From Thauera sp. GDN1 (lineage in GTDB: Bacteria; Pseudomonadota; Gammaproteobacteria; Burkholderiales; Rhodocyclaceae), in assembly GCF_029223545.1 (NCBI RefSeq), contig NZ_CP097870.1, forward strand, positions 620,001 through 684,000: DNA of 64,000 bases. Reading direction: 5' to 3'. The notes beneath the pieces were generated by a model, which made no database searches, was not told where the DNA came from, and saw only the letters and a program-made list of their open reading frames with translations. Of this stretch, positions 43,693 to 52,668 are shown piece by piece. Each line of letters starts with the position of its first letter. Position 1 is the first letter of the stretch. The translations under genes and the position numbers were made by a program.

Positions 43693-44709
43693 TCAGGGCG
43701 CTCCGTCCTCCTCGAGCATGCGCTTGAGGTAATCCGGCACGCCCGACAGCACCAGGGTGTCGGTGGCGCGGTCGTAGTGCACCGCCCCCGAATGCAGCCC
43801 GCTGCGCTCGAACTCGAGCTTCCAGTTCTCGCCGCTGGCGCTGAAGCGCACCAGCGGGCGGATGGCGCGGCGGTTGGGAACGAAGCCGGGGGCGATCTTC
43901 GTCTCCTCGGCGCGCAGCAGGGCGTCGAGGCGCTCCGGGCGCTCGGGGAAGACCTCGCGCGCGAGTTCCTCGAACACCACCGGGGCGCCGGCCTCGCCGA
44001 GGGTGTCGAGGTAGTCGTGGGCGCGCTCGAGCACGGCGTCGCGGGTAGCGGGGGCGAGCTGTTCCGTATCGACGAAGCGGTCGAGGGTGGCGACCAGCTT
44101 CTTGGTCTCCTGCAGCGCCACCATCACGTCGCTGCAGCCGAGCACGCGCTTGAACCAGGCGCCGCCCTTGCCGCGGCCGCGCAGGAAGCCCAGATAGCGC
44201 TCGTCGCCGCGCCGCCAGCCGGCGAGGTCCACGCGTCCGGCGGCATGCAGCGCGGAGAAGTCCATATGGGTGCAGGCCAGCGGCGCCAGGTCGCCGCCGA
44301 TGGTGACGCCCTCCGCGCTGCCGAGCAGGGCCACCCACAGGCTGTCGCCCTCGCCCTCGCGGATGCGTGCGAGCACCAGGTGGCCGCCGTCCTCGAGCTC
44401 CTCCTCGTCGGCGATCGCCTGCACGCGCTCGGCGAGCTGGCGCGACAGGGCGGTGAAGTCGAGGGTCTCGTCTACCAGGTGCTCGCGCAGCCAGCGCGCG
44501 AGCGGGAAGCTCTCCTCGTCGTCCTCGAAGCGGCCGAAGCCCTTGGCGCCGCGGCTCTCGTACTGGCGGCACAGGCGCTCGACCAGGTGCAGCGCCGCGG
44601 CGTCGAGCGCGCAGGGCGCGTCGCGCAGCATCAGGCGCGCGGGGACGCCGGGCTCGCGGACGAGGGCGTGGACGATCAGGTGGGTGACGAGGTGTTCGAC
44701 GGTGCGCAT
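43693..44709 (-). CDS. Nucleoid-associated protein NdpA/YejK family
   Basis: A 338-residue member of the NdpA/YejK family, whose enterobacterial members sit on the nucleoid. The ATG at 44709 opens MRTVEHLVTHLIVHALVRE. The middle contains HLVLARIREGEGDSLWVALLGS, and the C-terminal half has GLHSGAVHYDRATDTLVLSG. The biochemical role is not established. It is convergent with chrA and divergent from the GH5 gene. Confidence 0.8.
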   Translation of the reverse strand: MRTVEHLVTHLIVHALVREPGVPARLMLRDAPCALDAAALHLVERLCRQYESRGAKGFGRFEDDEESFPLARWLREHLVDETLDFTALSRQLAERVQAIADEEELEDGGHLVLARIREGEGDSLWVALLGSAEGVTIGGDLAPLACTHMDFSALHAAGRVDLAGWRRGDERYLGFLRGRGKGGAWFKRVLGCSDVMVALQETKKLVATLDRFVDTEQLAPATRDAVLERAHDYLDTLGEAGAPVVFEELAREVFPERPERLDALLRAEETKIAPGFVPNRRAIRPLVRFSASGENWKLEFERSGLHSGAVHYDRATDTLVLSGVPDYLKRMLEEDGAP

Positions 44710-44845
44710 GGGGTCGGTTCGAAACGGGGAAGGGGGGCGATTCTGCCATGGCAGGAGGGCGCGAGCTTTGTCACGGTGCGGGGCGGGTTTGGCTGCGAGA
44801 ATGAAGCCTGTGCATGGCGCCCGATCCGGGCACGGGAGACGCCGG

Positions 44846-45952
44846 ATGGAAACGACCCGTACCAAGCTGCGCGGGGTGAACCTCGGCAGCTGGCTGCTGC
44901 TGGAAAAATGGATGGTGCCCAGCCTGTTCGAGGGCCTGGCGGCCAGCGACGAGACCACCTGGTGCGCTGAACTCGGCCCGGCCGCCACCGAGCGCCTGCG
45001 CCGGCACTGGAACAGTTTCGTCACCCGCGAGGACTTCGCGTGGATTGCCGAGCGCGGTCTCAACGCGGTCCGCATCCCGGTGGGGCACTGGATCTTCGGT
45101 CCCGACTACCCCTACCACCCGAAGTACGGCGCCAATCGCCATCCCTTCGTCACCGGTGGCATCGAGGTGCTCGACCGCGCGCTCGACTGGGCGCAGGAAT
45201 TCGGCCTGCGGGTCATCATCGACCTGCATGCCGCGCCCGGCTGCCAGAACGGCTTCGACAACGGCGGCATCAAGGACGTGGTCGAATGGCACACGAAGCG
45301 CGAGTATCGTGACCATGCCCTCGACGTGCTCGAACGCCTGGCGGCGCGCTACCGGTCGCATCCGGCGCTGCACGGCATCGAGCTGCTCAACGAGCCGCGC
45401 TGGGACGTCCCCACCGACTACCTGAAGTCCTATTACCTCGACGCCTACGCCCGCATCCGCAGGCACTGCCCGGCGGAGAAGGTGGCGGTGGTGTTCCACG
45501 ACGGCTTCCGCAGCTTCCGCGAATACCTCGGCTTCATGCAGGCGCCGGCCTTCCGCAACGTGGTGTTCGACTATCACCGCTACCAGTGCTTCGAGCGCGG
45601 CGACATCGACATGGACATCCACGGCCACATCCGCAAGGCGGCGGTGGACTGGCGCGAGGAGGCCGACGCGATCAACGCCGAGCTCGGCCTGCCGGCGATC
45701 TGCGGTGAGTGGAGCCTGGGGCTGGACCTGAAGGTGGTGTCGCTGTGGGCGGAGGGGCCGTTCAACCACGCCCTCGAGCACATGGACGCCTTCCAGCAGG
45801 ACGTGGCCAGCCGCGCCTACGGCGACAGCCAGCTGATCACCTTCGAGCGCCTGGCGGGCTGGTTCTTCTGGAGCTACAAGACCGAGACCACGCCGGCCTG
45901 GTGCCTGCGCGAATGCGTGGAACGCGGCTGGCTGCCCTCACGCTTCGGCTGA
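44846..45952 (+). CDS. Glycoside hydrolase family 5 protein
   Basis: A 368-residue beta-glycanase-like enzyme. It opens with LRGVNLGSWLLLEKWMVPSL, the start seen in exo-beta-1,3-glucanase-like GH5 members. The acid/base glutamate is E183 in ELLNEPRW and the nucleophile is E288 in ICGEWSLG; the conserved RIPVGHW and FDYHRYQCF are also present. There is no signal peptide, so it should act in the cytoplasm or need another export route. Its stop overlaps the convergent ABC gene by 15 bases. The true glycan is unknown. Confidence 0.87.
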   Translation: METTRTKLRGVNLGSWLLLEKWMVPSLFEGLAASDETTWCAELGPAATERLRRHWNSFVTREDFAWIAERGLNAVRIPVGHWIFGPDYPYHPKYGANRHPFVTGGIEVLDRALDWAQEFGLRVIIDLHAAPGCQNGFDNGGIKDVVEWHTKREYRDHALDVLERLAARYRSHPALHGIELLNEPRWDVPTDYLKSYYLDAYARIRRHCPAEKVAVVFHDGFRSFREYLGFMQAPAFRNVVFDYHRYQCFERGDIDMDIHGHIRKAAVDWREEADAINAELGLPAICGEWSLGLDLKVVSLWAEGPFNHALEHMDAFQQDVASRAYGDSQLITFERLAGWFFWSYKTETTPAWCLRECVERGWLPSRFG

Positions 45953-47734
45953 GGTGTCCGCGGCGGTGCCGGATGCGTCGCGCGATTCGTGCCGGCGCTC
46001 GAGCACCAGCCGGCGGTCGTAGAAGTGGTTCTGGCGGCCGCGGCGGCTGATGTTGAGCAGTGTCGCGGCGGGCAGTTCGTGGCGGAGCAGCTCCAGGGTG
46101 TCGACCTCCTCCTTGGGCGTGAAGGCGTCGGTCGCTTCCTGCATGAAGATCCACGCCGGCTGCTGCAGGAAGACGCGGGCCAGACCGAGGCGCTGCTGCG
46201 TGCGCATCGGCAGTTCGCGGCTCCAGTCCTCATGTTCGTCCAGGCGCGGGGCGAGCCAGGCGAGGCCGGTGCATTCCAGCGCGCGATGCAGGGCGGCGGT
46301 CGAGTAGCGTTCGGGCGGCTGCGGGTAGCTCAGCACCGCGCGCAGGCTGCCGGCCGGCAGGAAGGGGTGCTGGGGCACGAACATCGGCTCGCGACCGGGC
46401 GGCAGCAGGATCTCGCCGCTTCCCCACGGCCACAGCCCGGCCACGGCCTTGAACAGGCTCACGGTCACCGCCGGATCGCCGCAGATCAGGATGCGCTCGC
46501 CGCGGCGAACGCGCAGGTCGAGGTGCTCGAGCAGCGGCTCGCCGCCCGGGGTCGTCAGGGCGAGACCGCGCAGTTCGAAGTCCGGGTGCGTGGAGATCGT
46601 GGGCGTCAGGAGGGGGCGGTCGGTGCCGCGCTCGGCCTCCACCCGCTCCAGCGCCAGCATGTCCGCGTGGAGGCTGGTGATGCGGTCGGCCGAGGCCCGC
46701 CAGCGCGCCAGCTCACCGAGGTTGTCGATCGGCCACGACAGGGCCGAGGTCAGGCGCTGGAAGGCCTGCGCCGCCTGCATCAGCAGGCCGAGGCTCATCG
46801 CCCCGGCGATGTACTGCGGCGCCGCGATCAGGATCGGGAACACCGGCAGCAGCGTGCCGTAGCCGGTCGAGAACGACACGATGCCGAGATAGGCCAGGGT
46901 CTGCCGGTTCCAGCCCTGGCCGACGTCGTCGAACAGCCGGCTCGCCTCGCTGCGCGCGCGCGGCTCGCCGCGCAGCAGGGTGATCGGCTCGGCGTGTTCG
47001 CGTGCCTGCGCCAGGCCGAAGCGCAGGTTGGCCTCCACCGTCTGCAGGCGGTTGGTGCTGCGGATCAGCGGACGCCCGAGCAGCAGGCCGAGCGCGCTGC
47101 CGATGCCCGCATACAGGAAGGCGGCCACCACCAGGTAGCCGGGCACGGCGATCGAGGTACCCGGTAGCGGTGCGCTGCCCGACACGCTGAGCAGGATGTC
47201 GACGAAGCTGCCGAGGATCAGCAGCGAGAACAGCAGCGAATGCGCGAGCGCCACCGCCACCTCGGTGGCGATGCGGATGTCCTCGGCGATGCGGCCGTCG
47301 GGGTTGTCGTGGTCGCCGGCGGCGAGCTGCAGCCGGTACAGATGGCCGCGCGCCAGCCAGTGGTCGAGCAGCAGTGCCGTCAGCCAGCGCCGCCAGTCGA
47401 GCTGGATCCAGCGTTTGACGTGCAGGTGGAGCGCGGTCACCCCCATGGTCAGCGCGAAGATCAGCGCGAACACCGCGGTCAGGCGCAGCAGTTCGGTCAG
47501 CGAGCGCGCCTCGAGGGCATCGAAGAGGTCGCGGTTCCAGTAGCTGACCCAGATCGCCAGTGCGACCTGCGCCACCGTCAGAACCACCAGCAACAGCACT
47601 GCCACGCGCACCTGCCACTTCCGCGCGCAGTTCCAGTACGCCCCCGCCAGGCGCAGAAAACCCTGCCTGCCGATGCTGCGCGGCACGTCGGCGGGCAGGA
47701 GAGTCGGGGCGGGGGGAGGCGGCGCGGTGGGCAT
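45938..47734 (-). CDS. SbmA/YddA-type ABC protein with degenerate ATPase domain
   Basis: A 598-residue fused permease-ATPase. The membrane domain (about 45-340, with SYWNRDLFDALE and NPDGRIAEDIR) is typical of the SbmA/BacA/YddA group. The C-terminal domain aligns end to end with an ABC ATPase, but all catalytic motifs are lost: Walker A reads CGDPAVTVSLF (K425 replaced by V), the signature reads LPMRTQQR in place of LSGGEQQR, Walker B ends FMQEAT (D to Q532, E533 kept), and the H-loop reads NISRR. The Q-loop MFVPQHPFLP remains. The frame is intact, so it is not simple decay. ATP hydrolysis by this chain is unlikely. Confidence 0.85.
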   Translation of the reverse strand: MPTAPPPPAPTLLPADVPRSIGRQGFLRLAGAYWNCARKWQVRVAVLLLVVLTVAQVALAIWVSYWNRDLFDALEARSLTELLRLTAVFALIFALTMGVTALHLHVKRWIQLDWRRWLTALLLDHWLARGHLYRLQLAAGDHDNPDGRIAEDIRIATEVAVALAHSLLFSLLILGSFVDILLSVSGSAPLPGTSIAVPGYLVVAAFLYAGIGSALGLLLGRPLIRSTNRLQTVEANLRFGLAQAREHAEPITLLRGEPRARSEASRLFDDVGQGWNRQTLAYLGIVSFSTGYGTLLPVFPILIAAPQYIAGAMSLGLLMQAAQAFQRLTSALSWPIDNLGELARWRASADRITSLHADMLALERVEAERGTDRPLLTPTISTHPDFELRGLALTTPGGEPLLEHLDLRVRRGERILICGDPAVTVSLFKAVAGLWPWGSGEILLPPGREPMFVPQHPFLPAGSLRAVLSYPQPPERYSTAALHRALECTGLAWLAPRLDEHEDWSRELPMRTQQRLGLARVFLQQPAWIFMQEATDAFTPKEEVDTLELLRHELPAATLLNISRRGRQNHFYDRRLVLERRHESRDASGTAADTSAEA

Positions 47735-47858
47735 GAGCGAATCATGCCGTGTTGCGGCCGGGGTGTGCGTGGAGGAAGACGCGGTCGGGTGGATTGTGTC
47801 GGCGGGCGGGCCTGAGCAGCGCGCGTTGCACCCGCATGCCGGCCGGGCGTCAACGAGA

Positions 47859-47884
47859 AAGGGGCTGCATCGCTGCAGCCCCTT
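47859..47884 (-). terminator. Terminator after tRNA-Met
   Basis: AAGGGGCTGCA/TGCAGCCCCTT arms (47859-47869 and 47874-47884), loop TCGC. On the minus strand the stem ends with TTTCTCGTT. It starts 8 bases after the tRNA. Confidence 0.78.
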
Positions 47885-47892
47885 GAATTTGT

Positions 47893-47969
47893 TGGTGGTG
47901 ATGGGCGGAATCGAACCGCCGACCTATGGGTTATGAATCCATCGCTCTAACCGTCTGAGCTACATCACC
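47893..47969 (-). tRNA. tRNA-Met (CAT anticodon)
   Basis: A 77-base cloverleaf with encoded CCA. Acceptor arms are GGTGATG/CATCACC, the anticodon loop is TTCATAA, and the T arm is GGCGGTTCGATTCCGCC. The paired G1-C72 excludes initiator tRNA. It could be elongator tRNA-Met or tRNA-Ile whose C34 becomes lysidine; sequence alone does not settle it. The top anticodon-loop pair is a mismatch (A31, C39). Confidence 0.9.
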
Positions 47970-47982
47970 AACCGAGCTCGCG

Positions 47983-48012
47983 AATATAGCGGGTTCGTTC
48001 CATGTGCGTCAA
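47983..48012 (-). promoter_or_regulatory. Sigma-70 promoter of tRNA-Met
   Basis: Minus strand: TTGACG (48012-48007), 18 bases, TATATT (47988-47983). Transcription would start near 47976, about 7 bases before the mature tRNA 5' end. Confidence 0.7.
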
Positions 48013-48143
48013 TAGTTTCGGTGCGGATTTGTCGAGGGGGCGCATCGGGTCGCGGCTATGACGCCGCCGCAGCCCCGGCCTTCGTCCAGGGTTCGGAAGT
48101 CTTGATTTATAAGGCTTTTGCATTGACATGCGCGGGGCGATCG

Positions 48144-48521
48144 GTGATCATCCGTCGCCTGTTCCCTACCGTTCCGGATCTGTCCGGCTCGCTCTTGCGC
48201 CCGCATTCTCTTTCCGTTCTGGTGGCCGGCATGCTCGGCCTGGCGTCGTCCCTGGCGATCGCGGCTCCGTCGCGGCCGATTCCCGACGACGCGGTGAAGG
48301 CGAAGGCGTCCTTTTCGCGGCCGGGTGCGGTCGAGGTCAAGGGCGCGGCGCTGCTGTTGAGTCCCGGCGCGCAGATCCGCGACACCGCCAATCGCATCGT
48401 GCTGCCCTCGCACATCCGCGGCGAATACACGGTGCGCATGCTGCTCGACAACAGCGGCCAGGTGCATCGGGTGTGGATCCTCACCCCGGAAGAGGCGGCG
48501 GCGCCGATGCCCAAGCGCTGA
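48144..48521 (+). CDS. Small exported protein of unknown function
   Basis: About 125 residues if the GTG at 48144 is used; ATG at 48021 is a longer, less likely start. A signal peptide is visible ([20 protein letters not shown]), followed by about 85 mature residues including [20 protein letters not shown] and [17 protein letters not shown]. No family recognised. It ends 61 bases before miaB on the same strand, so it may share its transcript. Codon use matches the neighbours, which supports a real gene. Confidence 0.65.
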   Translation: MIIRRLFPTVPDLSGSLLRPHSLSVLVAGMLGLASSLAIAAPSRPIPDDAVKAKASFSRPGAVEVKGAALLLSPGAQIRDTANRIVLPSHIRGEYTVRMLLDNSGQVHRVWILTPEEAAAPMPKR

Positions 48522-48582
48522 CCGCTGCCGCGATGCCTGCCCGACCCGCTGCCGCAAGGCTCAGCCTGATTTACCTTTCAAG

Positions 48583-49935
48583 ATGAAAAAACTCTACATC
48601 CGCACCTTCGGGTGCCAGATGAACGAGTACGACTCCGACAAGATGGCGGACGTGCTCGGTGCCCACGAAGAACTGGTCAAGACCGACAATCCGGAAGAGG
48701 CCGACGTGATCCTCTTCAATACCTGCTCGGTGCGCGAGAAGGCGCAGGAGCGGGTGTTCCACGATCTCGGCCGGGTGCGCCTGCTGAAGCAGGCCAAGCC
48801 TGACCTGATCATCGGCGTGGGCGGCTGCGTGGCCAGCCAGGAGGGCGAGGCCATCGTCAAGCGCGCGCCCTATGTGGACGTGGTGTTCGGCCCCCAGACC
48901 CTGCACCGCCTGCCCAAGCTGATCGAGGCGCGCAAGCAGAGCGGGCGCTCGCAGGTGGACATCTCCTTCCCCGAGATCGAGAAGTTCGACGCCATGCCGC
49001 CGGCGCGCGTCGAGGGCGCAAGTGCCTTCGTGTCGATCATGGAAGGCTGCTCGAAGTACTGCACCTTCTGCGTCGTGCCCTATACCCGCGGCGACGAGGT
49101 GTCGCGCCCGCTCGAGGACGTGCTCGCCGAGATCGCCGGCCTGGCGGCGCAGGGCGTCAAGGAAGTGACCCTGCTCGGGCAGAACGTCAATGCCTGGCGC
49201 GGCGAACTGGTACGCGAGGACGGCGAGCAGGGCGACTTCGCCTTCCTGCTCGAGTGCGTGGCCGAGATCCCCGGCATCGAGCGCATCCGTTACACCACAT
49301 CGCATCCGCGCGAGATGACGCAGCGCCTGATCGACTGCTACGCGAAGATCCCCAAGCTGGTGTCGCAGCTCCACCTGCCGGTGCAATCGGGCTCGGACCG
49401 CGTGCTGGCGGCGATGAAGCGCGGCTACTCGGTGCTGGAGTTCAAGTCGGTGGTGCGCAAGCTGCGCGCGGCGCGGCCGGACCTGGCGCTGACCTCGGAT
49501 TTCATCGTCGGCTTCCCCGGCGAGACCGAGGAGGATTTCGAGAAGACCATGAAGCTGATCGAGGACATCGGCTTCGATGGCTCCTTCAGCTTCGTCTACA
49601 GCGCGCGCCCCGGCACCCCGGCGGCCGACCTGGAAGACCCGGTGGCGCAGGAAACCAAGCTCGCCTGGCTCGCCCGCCTGCAGAAGCGCATCGACGCGCA
49701 GTACCAGGCCAACAGCGAGGCCATGGTCGGCACGGTGCAGCGCATCCTGGTCGAGGGCGCGGCGAAGAAGAACGCCGAGGTCGAGATGATGGGCCGCAGC
49801 GACAACAACCGCGTGGTCAACTTCCCCTCCGATTCGCCGGTGCGCGACCGCCTGATCGGCCAGTTCGTCGACGTGCGCATCACCGCCGCGCTGCCGCACA
49901 GCCTGCGCGGCGAGATCATCACCCGGGAATCCTGA
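48583..49935 (+). CDS. miaB: tRNA-2-methylthio-N6-dimethylallyladenosine synthase
   Basis: Radical-SAM methylthiotransferase that modifies A37 of tRNAs reading U-starting codons. It has 450 residues. C11, C48 and C82 hold the auxiliary iron-sulfur cluster. C156, C160 and C163 (GCSKYCTFC) hold the radical-SAM cluster. The C-terminal TRAM domain runs from about 380. phoH starts directly after its stop. Confidence 0.98.
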   Translation: MKKLYIRTFGCQMNEYDSDKMADVLGAHEELVKTDNPEEADVILFNTCSVREKAQERVFHDLGRVRLLKQAKPDLIIGVGGCVASQEGEAIVKRAPYVDVVFGPQTLHRLPKLIEARKQSGRSQVDISFPEIEKFDAMPPARVEGASAFVSIMEGCSKYCTFCVVPYTRGDEVSRPLEDVLAEIAGLAAQGVKEVTLLGQNVNAWRGELVREDGEQGDFAFLLECVAEIPGIERIRYTTSHPREMTQRLIDCYAKIPKLVSQLHLPVQSGSDRVLAAMKRGYSVLEFKSVVRKLRAARPDLALTSDFIVGFPGETEEDFEKTMKLIEDIGFDGSFSFVYSARPGTPAADLEDPVAQETKLAWLARLQKRIDAQYQANSEAMVGTVQRILVEGAAKKNAEVEMMGRSDNNRVVNFPSDSPVRDRLIGQFVDVRITAALPHSLRGEIITRES

Positions 49936-50976
49936 ATGGCACGAACCCTGGAAGTCTTCTTCGAGCCGGTGGACAACCCCCGGCTGTCCCGGCTGTGCGG
50001 TGTGCTCGACGAGAACCTGCGCCAGATCGAGAACGCCTTCGACATCACCGTCAGCCGCCGTGGCGAGCAATTCACGCTCACCGGCCATCCCAGCCAGGTG
50101 CTGCGCGGCGAGATGGCGCTCAAGCACTTCTACGAGCGCGCCGACAAGGACCTGTCGCTCGACGACGTGCAACTCGGCCTGATCGAGATCGGCAGCCGCG
50201 GCAGCGGCGGCGACCCGCTGCAGCCGGCGCCGGTGCTGATGACCCGGCGCACCGAGCTGCACGGGCGCACGCCGCGCCAGGTCGAATACCTGCGCAACAT
50301 CCAGGAATTCGACATCACCTTCGGCATCGGCCCGGCCGGCACCGGCAAGACCTACCTCGCGGTGGCGAGCGCGGTCGATGCCTTCGAGCGCGACCTGGTC
50401 GAGCGCATCATCCTCACCCGCCCTGCGGTCGAGGCCGGCGAGCGCCTGGGTTTCCTGCCCGGCGACCTGGCGCAGAAGGTCGACCCCTACCTGCGTCCGC
50501 TGTACGACGCGCTCTACGACCTCATGGGCTTCGATCGCGTCGGCAAGCTCTTCGAGCGCAGCCTGATCGAGATCGCACCGCTCGCCTTCATGCGCGGGCG
50601 CACGCTCAACAATGCCTTCATCATCCTCGACGAGGCGCAGAACACCACGCCCGAGCAGATGAAGATGTTCCTGACCCGGATCGGCTTCGGTGCCAAGGCG
50701 GTGGTCACCGGCGACCTCACCCAGGTCGACCTGGCGCGCGGCCAGCGCAGCGGCCTCAAGGAGGCGCGCGCGGTGCTGGCGGACGTGCGCGGGATCGCCT
50801 TTACTGAATTCAGCAAGGAAGACGTGGTGCGTCATCCGCTTGTCGCGCGCATCGTCGAAGCTTACGACCTCGAGGCGGCACGCGTGGAACGCGCCAAGGC
50901 TGCGGCCCGCGCCCAGCACCAGCAGGAAAAGGACACGAAGGACAAGGACGCACAGGATGCCGAAGATGGGGAATAA
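49936..50976 (+). CDS. phoH: PhoH-like ATPase
   Basis: A 346-residue P-loop protein of the PhoH/PhoL type, linked to RNA metabolism through its constant neighbour ybeY. Walker A is [15 protein letters not shown], Walker B is [17 protein letters not shown], and the later motif is [11 protein letters not shown]. The C-terminus is a charged tail (about 315-346) that overlaps the ybeY start. The exact reaction is unproven. Confidence 0.95.
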   Translation: MARTLEVFFEPVDNPRLSRLCGVLDENLRQIENAFDITVSRRGEQFTLTGHPSQVLRGEMALKHFYERADKDLSLDDVQLGLIEIGSRGSGGDPLQPAPVLMTRRTELHGRTPRQVEYLRNIQEFDITFGIGPAGTGKTYLAVASAVDAFERDLVERIILTRPAVEAGERLGFLPGDLAQKVDPYLRPLYDALYDLMGFDRVGKLFERSLIEIAPLAFMRGRTLNNAFIILDEAQNTTPEQMKMFLTRIGFGAKAVVTGDLTQVDLARGQRSGLKEARAVLADVRGIAFTEFSKEDVVRHPLVARIVEAYDLEAARVERAKAAARAQHQQEKDTKDKDAQDAEDGE

Positions 50977-51778
50977 ACCGGCGGCGGCCAGGCCCGCAGC
51001 GACCGCGACCGTGAAGCAGCCGAAGTTCGTCGCCATCGATGCCGACGGCAAGGCGACCCGGCTCAAGGCCGAGCGTCTCGAGATCGACTTCGGCGATGGC
51101 CGCAAGCTCCTGCTCGCCTTCCCCGAGCGCGCCTGGGGCGACCTCGAGATCGAGGCCGATGCCGACGACGAGGCTGCGGTGCCGATGCTGTCCTTGCAGC
51201 CCGGCGCCTGCAACCTGATGACCGTGCGCGTCGATGTGCATCACGACATGGCCTTCGTCGACGACGAGCCGATCGAACTGGCGGGGCTGCCGGAGGGCGT
51301 GCATCCGCCGGTGCTGAAACTGGCGGTGCAGCGGGCGGTCGAGGGCGAGGACAAGGCCAACGCGCCGAAGAAGAACCACATCCGGCGCTGGGTGCAGGCC
51401 GCGCTGCAGCAGGACGCCGAGGTCACCGTGCGCCTGGTCGGCGCCGAGGAAGGGCGCGCGCTCAACCGCGACTATCGCGGCAAGGACTACGCCACCAACG
51501 TCTTGACCTTCGCCTATGACGAAGGCGAGGATCTGCCCGGGCTGCCCGAGGACGGCGCCGCGGTGCTCAGCGGCGACCTGGTGCTGTGCGTGCCGGTAGT
51601 GATGCGCGAGGCGGCGGAGCAGGGCAAGACGCCCGAGGCGCATTTCGCGCATCTGGTCGTGCATGGCATGCTGCACCTGCAGGGCCATGATCATGAGACC
51701 GAGGCCGAGGCGGCCGAGATGGAAGGGCTCGAGACCGGCATCCTGCGCGGCCTCGGTTACGCCGATCCCTACGCCTGA
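50957..51778 (+). CDS. ybeY: Endoribonuclease YbeY with N-terminal extension
   Basis: Zinc RNase of 16S rRNA maturation and ribosome quality control. The catalytic motif [16 protein letters not shown] (H3 zinc site) and [16 protein letters not shown] are intact. Read from ATG at 50957 it has 273 residues, but YbeY is usually about 155. Residues 1-118 form an extra domain ([19 protein letters not shown] and later [16 protein letters not shown]) that I do not recognise. A GTG at 51311, with CGGAGGG upstream at 51291-51297, would give 155 residues, the normal size. An alternative N-terminal ATG lies at 50966. It overlaps phoH by 20 bases. Confidence 0.9.
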   Translation: MPKMGNKPAAARPAATATVKQPKFVAIDADGKATRLKAERLEIDFGDGRKLLLAFPERAWGDLEIEADADDEAAVPMLSLQPGACNLMTVRVDVHHDMAFVDDEPIELAGLPEGVHPPVLKLAVQRAVEGEDKANAPKKNHIRRWVQAALQQDAEVTVRLVGAEEGRALNRDYRGKDYATNVLTFAYDEGEDLPGLPEDGAAVLSGDLVLCVPVVMREAAEQGKTPEAHFAHLVVHGMLHLQGHDHETEAEAAEMEGLETGILRGLGYADPYA

Positions 51779-51825
51779 GTGCCGGCCCCGCGCCCCTGGT
51801 CTGAAGCGGAGACCCCGATCCTCAT

Positions 51826-52668
51826 ATGGACAGTTCCCCTAAACCTTCATTACTCGAGCGACTTTCGGCCTTTCTCTCGCGCGAACCGGAAGATCGCGAA
51901 GAGCTCCTCGCGCTGCTGCACTCCGCCTTCGATCGCAACCTGATCGACGCCGACGCCCTCAGCATCATCGAAGGCGCCCTGCAGATGTCCGACCTGCAGG
52001 TGCGCGACGTGATGGTGCCGCGCGCGCAGATGGACTGCGTGCATCTGGACGATGCGATCGAGGCGATCGTCACCTTCGCCATCGACACCGGGCACTCGCG
52101 CTTTCCCGCCATCGGCGACGGCAAGGACGACGTGGCCGGCATCCTGCTCGCCAAGGACTTGCTGCGCTACTTCGGCGGGCGCCGGTTCGAGCTGCGCGAG
52201 ATGCTGCGCCCGGCGGTGTTCGTGCCCGAGTCCAAGCGCCTCAACGTGCTGCTGCGCGAGTTCCGGGTGTCGCACAACCACATGGCGATCGTGGTCGATG
52301 AGTACGGCGGCGTCGCCGGCCTGGTCACGATCGAGGACGTCCTCGAGCAGATCGTCGGCGACATCGAGGACGAGTACGACTTCGACGAGATCGGCGACAA
52401 CATCCGCCTCGACCGCAACGGCCGCTACCGGGTGAAGGCCACGACCGAGATCGAGGACTTCAACGAAGCCTTCGCCACCCATTTCAGCGACGGGGAGTGC
52501 GACACCGTCGGCGGCCTCGTCATCCGCCACTTCGGCCGCCTGCCCAAGCGCGGCGAGGCGGTGGAACTCGAAGGGCTGAAGATCAAGGTGCTGCGCGCCG
52601 ACAGCCGGCGGGTGCATGCCCTGGTGGTCGAGCGCCTGCCCAGGCCTGCCGAGCCCGTCGCCGAGTGA
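51826..52668 (+). CDS. corC: CorC/HlyC-family CBS-domain protein
   Basis: A 280-residue cytoplasmic protein linked to magnesium/cobalt homeostasis. A CBS pair (about 60-190) includes VRDVMVPRAQMDC and HMAIVVDEYGGVAGLVTIED, followed by a CorC_HlyC transporter-associated domain (about 200-275). It overlaps lnt (TGATG). The ybeY-corC-lnt order is classical in proteobacteria. Confidence 0.94.
   Translation: MDSSPKPSLLERLSAFLSREPEDREELLALLHSAFDRNLIDADALSIIEGALQMSDLQVRDVMVPRAQMDCVHLDDAIEAIVTFAIDTGHSRFPAIGDGKDDVAGILLAKDLLRYFGGRRFELREMLRPAVFVPESKRLNVLLREFRVSHNHMAIVVDEYGGVAGLVTIEDVLEQIVGDIEDEYDFDEIGDNIRLDRNGRYRVKATTEIEDFNEAFATHFSDGECDTVGGLVIRHFGRLPKRGEAVELEGLKIKVLRADSRRVHALVVERLPRPAEPVAE

Noticed and set aside
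48571..51213. Long open frame (880 codons) antisense to miaB and phoH
   Set aside because: The plus strand encodes intact MiaB and PhoH with all motifs. High GC makes stop codons rare in the mirror frame, and the antisense product has no recognisable domain.
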